A stretch of 64,000 nt of DNA from Actinomyces oricola (GTDB lineage: Bacteria; Actinomycetota; Actinomycetes; Actinomycetales; Actinomycetaceae): assembly GCF_004104015.1 (NCBI RefSeq), contig NZ_RYFV01000001.1, positions 124,001 through 188,000 on the forward strand, read 5' to 3'. This document shows positions 54,224-64,000 of the stretch, one piece after another. Position 1 is the stretch's first letter, and each line of letters begins with the position of its first letter. The translations under genes were made by a program, and so were the position numbers. Below the pieces are notes generated by a model. That model saw only the letters and a program-made list of their open reading frames with translations. It ran no database searches and was not told the DNA's origin.

Positions 54224-55447
54224 TCAGTGGGCAACACGAACCGCCTGCGCAGCCGCCCGGGCGCGCTGGCGCGCGACAGCCACAGTGGGACCAGTCGCCA
54301 CCGCTACGCCCATGCGACGCCCCGGGTGCGCCACCGGCTTGCCGAAGAGCCGCAGATCCACGCCGGGCACCGCCAAGGCGGCATCCACACCAGTGAAGAG
54401 CACGCCCTGACCGGGCCTGGACTCCCCGGTGGCCTTGACCACGGCGGAGGCGCCCGGCGAGCGCAGCGACGTATCGACCGGCAGACCCAGCAGAGCGCGC
54501 GCGTGGAGCTCGAACTCGCTGAGCCTCTGGCTGGCCATGGTCACCAGGCCGGTGTCGTGCGGGCGGGGCGAGACCTCGGAGAAAAGAACCTCCTCACCGC
54601 AGACGAACAGCTCGACGCCGAACAGGCCCCAACCGCCCAGGGCCGTCGTCACCGCGCGGGCCATCTCCTGGGCGCGCTCCTGGGCCCCGGCGGGCAGCGC
54701 CTGCGGCTGCCAGGACTCGACGTAGTCGCCGTCGACCTGGCGGTGCCCAATGGGCTGGCAAAAGCTCGTTACCGTCTCGCCGCTGGCGGCGTCCCGGGAG
54801 CGGACCGTCAGCAGGGTGATCTCGGTGTCGAACTCCACGAAGCCCTCAACGATGACCCGCCCCCGGTCCACCCGGGAGTCGGTGGCCGCGTAGCGCCATG
54901 CCGCCTCCAAGTCCCCCGGGCCGCGCAGCACCGACTGGCCGTGCCCCGAGGAGGACATGACCGGTTTGACCACGCAGGGGTAGCCGACCCGGGCGGCGCC
55001 GGCGGCGAGCTCGGCCGGGCTGGAGGCGAAAACATAAGGGCTCGTGGGCAGGCCGAGCTCCTCGGCGGCCAGGCGGCGGATCCCCTCGCGATCCATGGTC
55101 AGGCGCGCGGCGCGCGCGGTGGGGACCACACGCACTTCACCGGCCTCCTCCAGAGCCACCAGCGCCCCGGTAGCCAGCGCCTCGATCTCCGGGATAACGA
55201 TCCTCGCGCCCGTGGAGCGGATCGCGGCGGTTAACGCCTGCGGGTCGGACATGTCCACCGTCAGCGCGTTGTGGGCAACATGCTGAGCCGGGGCACCGTC
55301 ATAGCGGTCAATGGCGGTAACCTCCACGCCCAGCCGCGTCAGGGCGATAGCGACCTCCTTGCCGATCTCACCGCCCCCAAGAAGGACGGCCTGGGTGGCG
55401 CTGGAGGACCAGGGCGTACCAATGACGCCGGGGGCGGTCGTAGTCAT
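54224..55447 (-). CDS. purT: Phosphoribosylglycinamide formyltransferase 2 (formate-dependent)
   Basis: Predicted 407-residue ATP-grasp enzyme. It makes formyl-GAR from GAR, formate and ATP in purine synthesis, bypassing the folate-dependent PurN. Landmarks: [62 protein letters not shown], and [21 protein letters not shown] lies six bases before the ATG at 55445-55447. It is convergent with the bgl operon and divergent from rapZ. Its position is not typical for the rapZ neighbourhood. Confidence 0.94.
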   Translation of the reverse strand: MTTTAPGVIGTPWSSSATQAVLLGGGEIGKEVAIALTRLGVEVTAIDRYDGAPAQHVAHNALTVDMSDPQALTAAIRSTGARIVIPEIEALATGALVALEEAGEVRVVPTARAARLTMDREGIRRLAAEELGLPTSPYVFASSPAELAAGAARVGYPCVVKPVMSSSGHGQSVLRGPGDLEAAWRYAATDSRVDRGRVIVEGFVEFDTEITLLTVRSRDAASGETVTSFCQPIGHRQVDGDYVESWQPQALPAGAQERAQEMARAVTTALGGWGLFGVELFVCGEEVLFSEVSPRPHDTGLVTMASQRLSEFELHARALLGLPVDTSLRSPGASAVVKATGESRPGQGVLFTGVDAALAVPGVDLRLFGKPVAHPGRRMGVAVATGPTVAVARQRARAAAQAVRVAH

Positions 55448-55682
55448 ATTGTGCTCCTCGGGGCCGGGGCGGCGGCATTGTGCCCGACGCACGCCGGACA
55501 GCCCCACGCTACCCAAGGACGGCGCACGCAGCCCCACCGCGTCAGTGCGGCGCGCCGCGCCCACCAGGCGCCGCGCCCATAGCCAGGAATAGGGGGAGGC
55601 GGGCGAGCGCCCAGGACCGCATCCACCACGCCCCGGGCCCGGTTCACCCCGGCCGGGCTGTGGCCCATGCCATGCTTGGCTC
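55448..55682. other. Divergent purT-rapZ intergenic region
   Basis: No gene is seen in 235 bases. CATGCT (55671-55676) is six bases before the rapZ ATG and may be its -10. No purine riboswitch or PUR box could be recognised. Confidence 0.4.
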
Positions 55683-56681
55683 ATGGACGCCGACGACCGA
55701 CCCCCGACCTCCGGGCGCGCACCGCACCCCAACACGGCCTCGGGCCGTGATCCCCTCAGGGACACCGTGCCGACCGAGATCCCGGCGATTGACGACGCCG
55801 CACCGCCCGTGCCCCGCGCCCAGCGCCCCGAGATGATCATTGTGACCGGCATGTCCGGGGCCGGGCGCTCGCGCGCGGCCATGGCCCTGGAGGACCTCGA
55901 CTGGTACGTCGTCGACAACCTCCCGCCCCAGCTCCTGCCCGCGCTGGCGGGCATGATGACAACGGTCGGCGCCGGGGTGCACCGTCTGGCAGCCGTCGTC
56001 GACGTGCGCACCCGTGAGTTCTTCGCGTCCTTCATGGACTACCTCAAAGAATTGCGCAGCTCGGGCATTGATGTGCGGCTCATCTTCCTGGACGCCTCCG
56101 ACGCCTCCCTGGTGCGGCGCTTCGAATCCTCCCGCCGCCCCCACCCCCTACAGGGCACGGGCTCGATCCTGGGCGGTATTGAGTACGAGCGCACCCTGCT
56201 GGGCGGCCTCAGGGCCATGGCGGACATGGTGATCGACACCTCTGACTACTCCGTGCACGATTTGGCGCGCCGCGTCCGCGAACTCGTCGCCAAGGACTCC
56301 GAGCTGGCCCTGCGCATTAATGTCATGAGCTTCGGTTTCAAATACGGGCTGCCCATGGACGCCGACCACGTCCTGGATGTGCGGTTCATTCCCAACCCCT
56401 TCTGGGTGGCCGAGCTGCGGCACTTGACGGGCCGCGACGATCCCGTGGCCGAATACGTCTTCAGACAGGAGGGGGCGGCGGCCTTCGTCGATGGCTATGC
56501 CGACCTGCTCGCGCCGGCCCTACCGCGCTACATCGACGAGCTCAAGCCCTTCGTGACCATCGCCGTGGGCTGCACCGGGGGCAAGCACCGTTCTGTGGCC
56601 TCCGCCGAGCGCATTGCGACGCGCCTGCGCTCCAAGGGATTCGCGGTGGTGGCCCAGCATCGGGACCTGGGACGGGAGTAG
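55683..56681 (+). CDS. rapZ: RapZ/YvcJ family nucleotide-binding protein
   Basis: Predicted 332 residues. The P-loop GMSGAGRS (56-63) has Arg in place of the usual Lys, as in many actinobacteria, followed by [14 protein letters not shown] and a C-terminal domain with [14 protein letters not shown]. In E. coli RapZ guides degradation of small RNAs for glucosamine synthesis; in Gram-positives the role is less clear. The first 48 residues are a variable Pro-rich tail. It starts the conserved rapZ-yvcK-whiA cluster, 15 bases from yvcK. Confidence 0.93.
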   Translation: MDADDRPPTSGRAPHPNTASGRDPLRDTVPTEIPAIDDAAPPVPRAQRPEMIIVTGMSGAGRSRAAMALEDLDWYVVDNLPPQLLPALAGMMTTVGAGVHRLAAVVDVRTREFFASFMDYLKELRSSGIDVRLIFLDASDASLVRRFESSRRPHPLQGTGSILGGIEYERTLLGGLRAMADMVIDTSDYSVHDLARRVRELVAKDSELALRINVMSFGFKYGLPMDADHVLDVRFIPNPFWVAELRHLTGRDDPVAEYVFRQEGAAAFVDGYADLLAPALPRYIDELKPFVTIAVGCTGGKHRSVASAERIATRLRSKGFAVVAQHRDLGRE

Positions 56682-56696
56682 GACAGGAGCAAGGAC

Positions 56697-57704
56697 ATGG
56701 GTACCACCATTGATGCTGAAGGCTGGCCCCGGCGAGGGGAGGAGGGCCCCGCCGTCGTGGCCCTGGGAGGAGGGCACGGCCTGTCAGCAACGTTGCGGGC
56801 CCTGAGTCACGTCACGCACCGCCCCACGGCCGTCGTCACAGTCGCCGACGACGGCGGGTCCTCGGGGCGCCTGCGCCGCGAGTTCGACTGCCTTCCGCCA
56901 GGGGACCTGCGCATGGCACTGGCGGCCCTGTGCGACGAATCGGAGTGGGGCCTGACCTGGAGGGATGTCCTCCAGCACCGCTTCGAGGGCGAGGGAGAGC
57001 TGGATAACCACGCCCTGGGCAACCTTCTCATCCTGGCCCTGTGGCAGCTCCTGGGCGACGAGGTCGAGGGCCTGGCCTGGGTGGGTCGTCTCTTGTCGAT
57101 CCACGGCCGCGTGGTCCCCATGAGCGCCGCCCCACTGGTGATCGAAGCCGACATCGTTAACGACGGGCGGCGCCGCCGTGTCTCGGGCCAGGTGGCCGTG
57201 GCCACCGCCCGGGGGCGCATGGAGAACGTCAGAGTGGTTCCCGAAGACGCCGACGCCCACCCTGAGGCGGTACGCGCCATTGAGGAGGCCGAGTGGGTGG
57301 TACTGGGACCGGGATCCTGGTACACCTCCGTTCTGCCGCATCTCATTCTGCCCGCCATGCGCCGAGCCCTGGTGAGCACCAAGGCCCGTAAGGTCGTGGT
57401 GCTCAATCTTTCCGAGCAGCGCGGGGAGACCGACGGCATGACCGCCGCGGACCACCTGCGGGTTTTATCGGAGTACGCTCCAGACCTGCGCCTGGACGTG
57501 ATTCTGGCCGACCCTTCCGCAGTAGAAGACCTCGGCGACCTCGCCAGGGTGTCCGCCTCCATGGGGGCCTCCCTGGTGCTCCGTCAGGTGCGCATTGACT
57601 CATCTGTATGCCAACATGACCCCCTACGGCTGGCGGCCGCCTTCCGGGACGCCTTCGATGGTGTTGTCGGGGACGTCGCCTCTGGCGATGATCCAGGGGA
57701 CTGA
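56697..57704 (+). CDS. yvcK: YvcK/CofD-like gluconeogenesis factor
   Basis: Predicted 335 residues. The Rossmann-type start VVALGGGHGLSATLRAL and the motifs VADDGGSSGRLRREF, PPGDLRMALAAL and LDNHALGNLL define the YvcK branch of the CofD family. YvcK proteins bind UDP-sugars and are needed for growth on gluconeogenic carbon and for cell shape in other bacteria; their reaction is unknown. AGGAGC lies about nine bases before the ATG. Sixty bases separate it from whiA. Confidence 0.93.
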   Translation: MGTTIDAEGWPRRGEEGPAVVALGGGHGLSATLRALSHVTHRPTAVVTVADDGGSSGRLRREFDCLPPGDLRMALAALCDESEWGLTWRDVLQHRFEGEGELDNHALGNLLILALWQLLGDEVEGLAWVGRLLSIHGRVVPMSAAPLVIEADIVNDGRRRRVSGQVAVATARGRMENVRVVPEDADAHPEAVRAIEEAEWVVLGPGSWYTSVLPHLILPAMRRALVSTKARKVVVLNLSEQRGETDGMTAADHLRVLSEYAPDLRLDVILADPSAVEDLGDLARVSASMGASLVLRQVRIDSSVCQHDPLRLAAAFRDAFDGVVGDVASGDDPGD

Positions 57705-57764
57705 GCGGCAGTCGATCTCGCACACGAGCCGGGGAGGATGAAGACTAGTGGAGGAGTACCGCCC

Positions 57765-58745
57765 ATGTCACTGACCGTGACCGTCAAGGACGAGCTGGCG
57801 CGAACAAGAGTGGACAACGCCGCCCAACGCCGGGCAGAGGTCGCCTCCATGCTCCGCTTCGGCGGGGGCCTGCACATTGTCCAGGGGCGCATTGTCGTGG
57901 AGGCCGAACTCGACCACGGCGCGGCCGCGCGCCGCCTCCATCACGAGCTCAAAGACCTATTCGGCATGGATCCCGAGGTGATGGTCGTTCAGGCCGGCTC
58001 TCTTCACCGGGGCTCGCGCTACATCCTGCGCGTCACCGAGCGGGGCAAGGATCTGGCCCGCCTGACCGGCCTGGTCGACGGGCACGGCCGGCCCGTGCGC
58101 GGCATGCCGGTGGCCGTGGTACAGGGCGGACGCAATGCCGCCGCCGCGGCCTGGCGGGGCGCCTTCCTGGCCCGGGGGTCACTGACCGAGCCTGGGCGGT
58201 CCTCCGCCCTGGAGGTCACCTGTCCGGGCTCTGAGGCGGCGCTGGCCCTGGTGGGGGCCGCGCGCCGCTTCGATGTGGCGGCCAAGGCCCGAGAGGTGCG
58301 CGGCGCCGACCGGGTGGTGGTGCGCGACGGCGAGGCCATTGGCGTTCTGCTGGAGCGCATGGGCGCGGTCGCCGCCTTCAAGACCTGGGGTGAGCGCCGC
58401 AGTCGCCGCGAGTCCCGGGGCACCGCCAACCGTCTGGCGAACTTTGACGACGCCAATCTGCGCCGTTCGGCGCGCGCCGCCGTCGCCTCCGGGGCGCGCG
58501 TGGAGCGGGCCTTCGAGATCCTGGGAGACGACATCCCCTCCCACCTGCAGGAGGCCGGGCGGTTGCGGGTCCAGCACAAGCAGGCCAGCCTGGAGGAGTT
58601 GGGACAGCTCTCCGAGCCCCAGTTGACCAAGGACGCGGTGGCCGGACGGATCCGTCGTCTTCTGGCCATGGCCGACAAGCGCGCCCACGAGTTGGGCGTG
58701 CCCGACACCGAGTCCGTGCTCACCCAGGAAATGCTCGACCTGTGA
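57765..58745 (+). CDS. whiA: WhiA sporulation/cell-division regulator
   Basis: Predicted 326 residues. The N-terminal LAGLIDADG-like domain (about 15-210, for example [14 protein letters not shown]) has lost nuclease function in this family, and the C-terminal HTH (about 225-315, [21 protein letters not shown] and [21 protein letters not shown]) binds DNA. In Streptomyces WhiA works with WhiB for division during sporulation; in non-sporulating relatives it affects division in other ways. GGAGGAG lies about eight bases before ATG 57765; an upstream ATG at 57738 is less likely. Confidence 0.95.
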   Translation: MSLTVTVKDELARTRVDNAAQRRAEVASMLRFGGGLHIVQGRIVVEAELDHGAAARRLHHELKDLFGMDPEVMVVQAGSLHRGSRYILRVTERGKDLARLTGLVDGHGRPVRGMPVAVVQGGRNAAAAAWRGAFLARGSLTEPGRSSALEVTCPGSEAALALVGAARRFDVAAKAREVRGADRVVVRDGEAIGVLLERMGAVAAFKTWGERRSRRESRGTANRLANFDDANLRRSARAAVASGARVERAFEILGDDIPSHLQEAGRLRVQHKQASLEELGQLSEPQLTKDAVAGRIRRLLAMADKRAHELGVPDTESVLTQEMLDL

Positions 58746-60166
<1,421 letters not shown>

Positions 60167-60199
60167 GACCACGCTGAGAACATGTCTCTTTAAGGGATC

Positions 60200-60232
60200 G
60201 CGCCCGCGCACGCACACTGCGTGCGCGGGCGC
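60200..60232 (+). terminator. GC-rich hairpin between gap and pgk
   Basis: GCGCCCGCGCACGCA (60200-60214) pairs perfectly with 60218-60232 around a three-base loop. It may partly terminate after gap or protect gap mRNA, giving more Gap than Pgk. Confidence 0.65.
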
Positions 60233-60341
60233 AGTCCGTGGAGGGGCGCCGCCCGGCGGCAGGCGCCTCCTCGCCCGGCCCGACTCCGTCGTCGGCCCGG
60301 GCACCCCTTACACACCACCCCGACCGATAATGAGGTTTCGC

Positions 60342-61535
60342 ATGAAGACCATCGAGTCCCTGGGCGAGCTCAAGGGCAAGCGCGTCCTGGTCCGCTCCGA
60401 CTTCAACGTCCCCCTGGACGCCGACAAGAACATTACCGACGACGGCCGCATCCAGGCCGCCCTGCCAACCCTGCGCGCCCTGCTGGACGCGGGCGCCAAG
60501 GTCGTCATTGTCGCCCACCTGGGCCGCCCCAAGGGCAAGGTCAACCCCGACTACTCGCTGGCCCCCGTGGCCAAGCGCCTGGCCGAGGTCACCGGCGCCA
60601 AGGTCACCCTGGCCGAGGACACGGTCGGGGAGTCCGCCAAGGCCGCGGTGGCCGCCATGAAGGACGGCGAGATCGTCCTGCTGGAGAACGTGCGCTTCAA
60701 CGCCGCCGAGACGTCCAAGGTGGATGCCGAGCGCGAGGCCTTCGCCGCTGAGCTGGCCGCCCTGGCCGACGTCTTCGTCTCCGACGGATTCGGCGTCGTG
60801 CACCGCAAGCAGGCCTCGGTCTACGACGTCGCCAAGGTCCTCCCGGCCGCCTCCGGGCTCCTGGTGCTCAAGGAGATCGAGTCCCTGGGCCGTGCCGTCA
60901 ACAACCCCGAGCGCCCCTACACGGTGGTTCTCGGCGGCTCCAAGGTCTCCGACAAACTCGGTGTCATCTCCAACCTCCTGGGCAAGGCCGACCGCCTCCT
61001 CATCGGTGGCGGCATGGCCTACACCTTCCTGGCCGCCAAGGGCTACGAGGTCGGCTCCTCCCTGCTGGAGAAGGAGCAGATCGAGACCGTCAAGGGCTAC
61101 ATGGAGACCGCCAAGGCCAACGGCGTCGAGCTGCTCCTGCCCGTGGACACGGTCGTCGCCCCGGTCTTCGCCGCCGACGCCCCTGCCACCGTGGTTCCCT
61201 CTAACGAGATCCCCGCCGACCAGATGGGCTTGGACATTGGTCCCAAGACCCGTGAGCTCTTCGCCGACGCCATTGCCACCTCTAAGACCGTGGTGTGGAA
61301 CGGCCCCATGGGCGTCTTCGAGTTCGAGGCCTTCGCCGCCGGCACCAAGGCAGTGGCCAAGGCGATCTCCGAGTCGGACGCCTTCTCCGTCATCGGTGGC
61401 GGTGACTCCGCCGCCGCCGTGCGCACCTTGGGCTTCGACGAGTCCACGTTCTCCCACATCTCCACCGGTGGTGGCGCCTCCCTTGAGCTTCTCGAGGGCA
61501 AGACGCTGCCCGGAATCGCTGTCCTGGACGACTGA
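60342..61535 (+). CDS. pgk: Phosphoglycerate kinase
   Basis: Predicted 397 residues. It makes ATP from 1,3-bisphosphoglycerate. [23 protein letters not shown], the nucleotide site [10 protein letters not shown] and the C-terminal GGGDSAAAV are present. GAGG lies seven bases before the ATG at 60342; an ATG four codons upstream is closer to the ribosome site and less likely. tpiA follows after 12 bases. Confidence 0.97.
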   Translation: MKTIESLGELKGKRVLVRSDFNVPLDADKNITDDGRIQAALPTLRALLDAGAKVVIVAHLGRPKGKVNPDYSLAPVAKRLAEVTGAKVTLAEDTVGESAKAAVAAMKDGEIVLLENVRFNAAETSKVDAEREAFAAELAALADVFVSDGFGVVHRKQASVYDVAKVLPAASGLLVLKEIESLGRAVNNPERPYTVVLGGSKVSDKLGVISNLLGKADRLLIGGGMAYTFLAAKGYEVGSSLLEKEQIETVKGYMETAKANGVELLLPVDTVVAPVFAADAPATVVPSNEIPADQMGLDIGPKTRELFADAIATSKTVVWNGPMGVFEFEAFAAGTKAVAKAISESDAFSVIGGGDSAAAVRTLGFDESTFSHISTGGGASLELLEGKTLPGIAVLDD

Positions 61536-61547
61536 AGGAACACCGCA

Positions 61548-62327
61548 ATGAGTAACCGCACCCCGCTAATGGCGGGCAACTGGAAGATGAACCTCGACCA
61601 CCTCGAGGCCACCCACCTCGTCCAGGCCCTGGCCATGGACCTGAAGGACAACGACCACGACTACGCCAAGTGCGAGGTCCTGGTCATCCCGCCCTTCACG
61701 GACATCCGTTCGGTTCAGACCAGCGTCGAGGCGGACTCCCTGGGCATTAAGTACGGCGCTCAGGACGTGTCCACCCACGACAAGGGCGCCTACACCGGTG
61801 AGATCTCTACCGCCATGCTCACCAAGCTCGGCTGCACCTACGTGGTCATGGGCCACTCCGAGCGCCGCGAGTACCATGGCGAGTCCGACGAGCTGGTCGG
61901 CGCCAAGGCCCGCAAGGTCCTGGACGCGGGCATGACCCCGATCCTGTGCTGCGGCGAGGCCCTGGAGATTCGCAAGGCCGGCACCCACGTCGAGTTCGTT
62001 CTGGCCCAGATCCGCGCCGCCCTGGCTGGTTGGCAAGCTGAGGACGTCGCCAAGATCGTCATCGCCTATGAGCCCATCTGGGCCATTGGCACCGGTGAGA
62101 CGGCCACCGCCGAGGACGCCCAGGAGGTCTGCGGGGCCATTCGCGAGGCCCTGCGCGCCGACTACGGCGAGGACACCGCCGAGGCCACCCGCATTCTCTA
62201 CGGCGGCAGCGCCAAGCCGGGCAACATTAAGGAGCTCATGGCTCAGGCCGACATTGATGGCGCCCTTGTTGGCGGCGCCTCACTGAAGGCCGATTCCTTC
62301 GGGGCCATGGCCCGCTTCTACGCCTGA
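61548..62327 (+). CDS. tpiA: Triosephosphate isomerase
   Basis: Predicted 259 residues. It interconverts dihydroxyacetone phosphate and glyceraldehyde 3-phosphate. The catalytic Lys is in AGNWKMN, His in [10 protein letters not shown] and Glu in the signature [11 protein letters not shown]; the phosphate loop [10 protein letters not shown] is intact. GAAGGA precedes the ATG. It ends the glycolytic transcript at a hairpin. Confidence 0.97.
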   Translation: MSNRTPLMAGNWKMNLDHLEATHLVQALAMDLKDNDHDYAKCEVLVIPPFTDIRSVQTSVEADSLGIKYGAQDVSTHDKGAYTGEISTAMLTKLGCTYVVMGHSERREYHGESDELVGAKARKVLDAGMTPILCCGEALEIRKAGTHVEFVLAQIRAALAGWQAEDVAKIVIAYEPIWAIGTGETATAEDAQEVCGAIREALRADYGEDTAEATRILYGGSAKPGNIKELMAQADIDGALVGGASLKADSFGAMARFYA

Positions 62328-62352
62328 TCGCGCGCCGGCGCACCAGACGTAC

Positions 62353-62401
62353 CCCGCCGGGGTCCGGACACCTCACAGCCAGGTGCTCGGACCCCGGCGG
62401 G
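62353..62401 (+). terminator. Hairpin terminator after tpiA
   Basis: CCCGCCGGGGTCCG (62353-62366) pairs with 62388-62401. Inside, CACCT pairs with AGGTG, giving a long stem. There is no T-run. Confidence 0.7.
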
Positions 62402-62410
62402 CATCTCGGG

Positions 62411-62416
62411 TAGAGT
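62411..62416 (+). promoter_or_regulatory. Candidate -10 (TAGAGT) of secG
   Basis: TAGAGT lies shortly after the tpiA hairpin and would give secG a leader of about 50 bases. Confidence 0.4.
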
Positions 62417-62474
62417 CGGGCCGGGCCGCGGCTGCGCGCCGGGCCTCGCGCGACACCGACGAAGGGACCACGAC

Positions 62475-62789
62475 ATGAACATCCTGCGCATTGCTCTTCA
62501 GGTGCTGCTCGTGCTCTCGAGCTTCTTCCTCATTATGTCGATCCTCCTGCACAAGGGGAAGGGCGGCGGCCTGTCGGACATGTTCGGGGGCGGTGTTTCC
62601 TCTTCGGCGGGCACCTCTGGTGTCGCCGAGCGGAACCTGGACCGCATTACGGTTGGCGTGGCCCTGGTGTGGGTCGCCACCATTGTGGGGCTGGGGCTCC
62701 TCACCAAGTTCTTCCCCGACGGCGGCGGGGATACCGCCGACTCGATTGTCGTGGGCCTGGGCCTGGCCTCTGGTCTTCTCCCCAGTTGA
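62475..62789 (+). CDS. secG: Preprotein translocase subunit SecG
   Basis: Predicted 104 residues with two transmembrane helices (about 3-22 and 58-78) joined by the conserved loop LLHKGKGGGLSDMFGGG. It is the small subunit of the SecYEG channel. GAAGGGA lies about nine bases before the ATG. It closes the conserved gap-pgk-tpiA-secG order. The C-terminus after the second helix is somewhat longer than usual. Confidence 0.95.
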   Translation: MNILRIALQVLLVLSSFFLIMSILLHKGKGGGLSDMFGGGVSSSAGTSGVAERNLDRITVGVALVWVATIVGLGLLTKFFPDGGGDTADSIVVGLGLASGLLPS

Positions 62790-62819
62790 GAACCGGCCAC
62801 GGACACCGCCCAGAACCCA

Positions 62820-63776
62820 CTGACCCCGCCCAGGGACGCACTCGAGCGCACCCTGCGCGGGTACTTGGCGCACCTGCGCGTTGAACGCGGGTTGAGCCCT
62901 AATACTCTGAGCGCCTACGAACGGGATTTGAGCCGTTACGCCGATTTCCTGCGGGCTCACGGCACCATGGACCCCGGCCAGGCCACTGAGGAGGACGTCA
63001 CCGACTTCCTTCAGGCCCTGCGCACCGGCCGGGACGGCGGCAGGGCGCTGGCCTCCTCCTCGGCCTCCCGGACGGTGACGGCGGTGCGCGGCTGGCATCG
63101 TTTCCTCCACGAAGAAGGCCTGACGGATGATGATCCGTCTGCGGCCGTGCACCCCCCGCAGGTGGGCCGGCGCCTGCCCAAGGCCCTGACCGTTTCAGAG
63201 GTCCAGCGCCTGCTGGAGTCCGCTGGTGGCGACGACTCCCCGGCCGGCCTGCGCGACCGGGCCCTGCTGGAACTGCTCTACGCCACCGGTGCGCGCATCT
63301 CTGAGGCCGTGGGCCTGGTCGTGGACGACCTGGATGCCTCCACCGGCTGCCTGCGCCTGCTGGGCAAGGGGCGCAAGGAGCGCATTGTGCCCATGGGGGC
63401 CTGCGCCTGGCGGGCCCTGGAGGCCTATCTGGTCCGGGGACGCCCCGAGCTGGCCTCCAAGGGCAGGGGAGTGCCCGAGGTCTTCCTCAACACCCTGGGC
63501 CGTCCGCTCTCACGCCAGAGCGCCTGGGGAGTACTTCAGCAGGCCGCCCAGCGCGCTCAGTTGAGCGGGCCGGACGCCCCCCAGGAGCGCAGCATCTCCC
63601 CGCACACCCTGCGCCACTCCTTCGCCACGCACCTGCTGGCCGGCGGCGCGGACGTGCGCGTAGTCCAGGAGATGCTCGGGCACGCCTCAGTCACCACCAC
63701 CCAGATCTATACGAAAGTCACCGTCAACCAGCTGCGCGAGGTCTACGCCACCAGCCATCCCCGTGCCCTGGGTTGA
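62820..63776 (+). CDS. xerD: Tyrosine recombinase XerD
   Basis: Predicted about 318 residues. XerD with XerC resolves chromosome dimers at dif. The N-terminal core-binding domain ([14 protein letters not shown]) and the catalytic domain are complete: Arg in TGARISEAV, Lys in [16 protein letters not shown], the His of LGHASV and Tyr in QIYTKV. The frame holds no ATG or GTG between the secG stop and the conserved region. CTG at 62820 gives the best family fit; TTG at 62865 would cut the N-terminal helix. The next gene is parA, the usual order. Confidence 0.88.
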   Translation: MTPPRDALERTLRGYLAHLRVERGLSPNTLSAYERDLSRYADFLRAHGTMDPGQATEEDVTDFLQALRTGRDGGRALASSSASRTVTAVRGWHRFLHEEGLTDDDPSAAVHPPQVGRRLPKALTVSEVQRLLESAGGDDSPAGLRDRALLELLYATGARISEAVGLVVDDLDASTGCLRLLGKGRKERIVPMGACAWRALEAYLVRGRPELASKGRGVPEVFLNTLGRPLSRQSAWGVLQQAAQRAQLSGPDAPQERSISPHTLRHSFATHLLAGGADVRVVQEMLGHASVTTTQIYTKVTVNQLREVYATSHPRALG

Positions 63777-63907
63777 GTCCGAACCGCACTGCTTATCCGG
63801 TTTTCCCGCCCTCGGCACCGGCGGGTGCAAGCCGGTTTCACCGGCGTTCCGACATGAGGTACAACGGCCCGCGCGCGGGTCGAAGCCGTTACCGGGCCAG
63901 TGTCGAC

Positions 63908-63913
63908 TAGGCT
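63908..63913 (+). promoter_or_regulatory. -10 element (TAGGCT) of leaderless parA
   Basis: TAGGCT ends seven bases before the GTG at 63921. Confidence 0.6.
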
Positions 63914-63920
63914 GACGTTT

Positions 63921-64000
63921 GTGAACGACTCCGATCACCCTGGACTGCTTGATAGGCCCTCTTCCGAGGAGAAGAAAGAGGAGGGGAGAGTCTTTCCCGA
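63921..64000 (+). CDS. ParA-family ATPase, first 26 codons, cut by window edge
   Basis: The frame from the GTG reads MNDSDHPGLLDRPSS and then a charged stretch, cut at the window edge. The polar start with a (L)xxRP motif resembles N-termini of the ParA/Soj-like ATPase encoded after xerD and before scpA in actinobacteria. No Walker motif is within the window, so the name rests on position. The start follows TAGGCT by seven bases. Confidence 0.5.
   Translation, partial: MNDSDHPGLLDRPSSEEKKEEGRVFP

Overview
The window is chromosomal DNA of a high-GC actinobacterium, most probably an Actinomyces-like member of the Actinomycetaceae. This rests on gene content and order, not on a database search. 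The pointers are the strongly GC-biased third codon positions, the trmI-mpa-dop-pup-pafA pupylation block, an ANTAR regulator next to polA, rpsA-coaE-uvrB-uvrA, the uvrC-rapZ-yvcK-whiA-gap-pgk-tpiA-secG order, a eukaryote-type UDP-glucose pyrophosphorylase, and xerD followed by parA. No phage, IS element, CRISPR array or rRNA is visible; almost everything is core chromosome.

Layout. 1-2.6 kb: edge of a leftward gene, a kinesin-light-chain-type TPR protein and a double-domain carboxymuconolactone-decarboxylase-like protein. 2.6-11.8 kb: site-2 protease, tRNA m1A58 methyltransferase, then Mpa/ARC, Dop, Pup and PafA with no 20S proteasome genes, and a degenerate FKBP-like membrane protein. 11.9-18.4 kb: P-loop kinase, hisF, two small membrane proteins (DUF4190, DUF2752), hisI, a TrpC-like protein that has lost its active site, lgt and pyk. 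18.5-24.5 kb: tRNA-Leu(CAA), pdtaR, thioesterase, polA, rpsA. 24.7-38.8 kb: an unrecognised helical protein, a pyroglutamyl-peptidase-like/CoaE fusion, a Tat lipoprotein, a flavin reductase-like protein, uvrB, a manganese-riboswitch operon (terC plus P-type ATPase), a YciI protein and uvrA under a LexA box. 38.8-49.5 kb: DUF2339 membrane protein, UDP-glucose pyrophosphorylase, an IMPase-like protein with altered metal ligands, four tRNAs, an HTH regulator, two HAD phosphatases and uvrC. 49.6-54.1 kb: a complete beta-glucoside system (antiterminator, RNA antiterminator switch, PTS EIIBCA, GH1 enzyme). 54.2-64 kb: purT, rapZ, yvcK, whiA, gap, pgk, tpiA, secG, xerD and the first codons of parA.

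How the genes work together. The pupylation genes overlap end to end and must be co-expressed. Mpa lacks the C-terminal proteasome-docking residues and no prcBA lies in the usual place, so tagged proteins may be unfolded or depupylated without a linked proteasome. The terC and P-type ATPase genes overlap and share one yybP-ykoY leader, which points to manganese export. The bgl genes form a self-contained sugar-induced switch set between uvrC and rapZ. gap, pgk and tpiA carry the middle of glycolysis, with pyk elsewhere in the window.

The strongest window-wide pattern is regulatory. Eighteen genes have a TANNNT -10 hexamer ending 6-8 bases before the start codon and no Shine-Dalgarno sequence in a usable position, so they are probably transcribed as leaderless mRNAs. 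This pattern was also used to choose several starts below.
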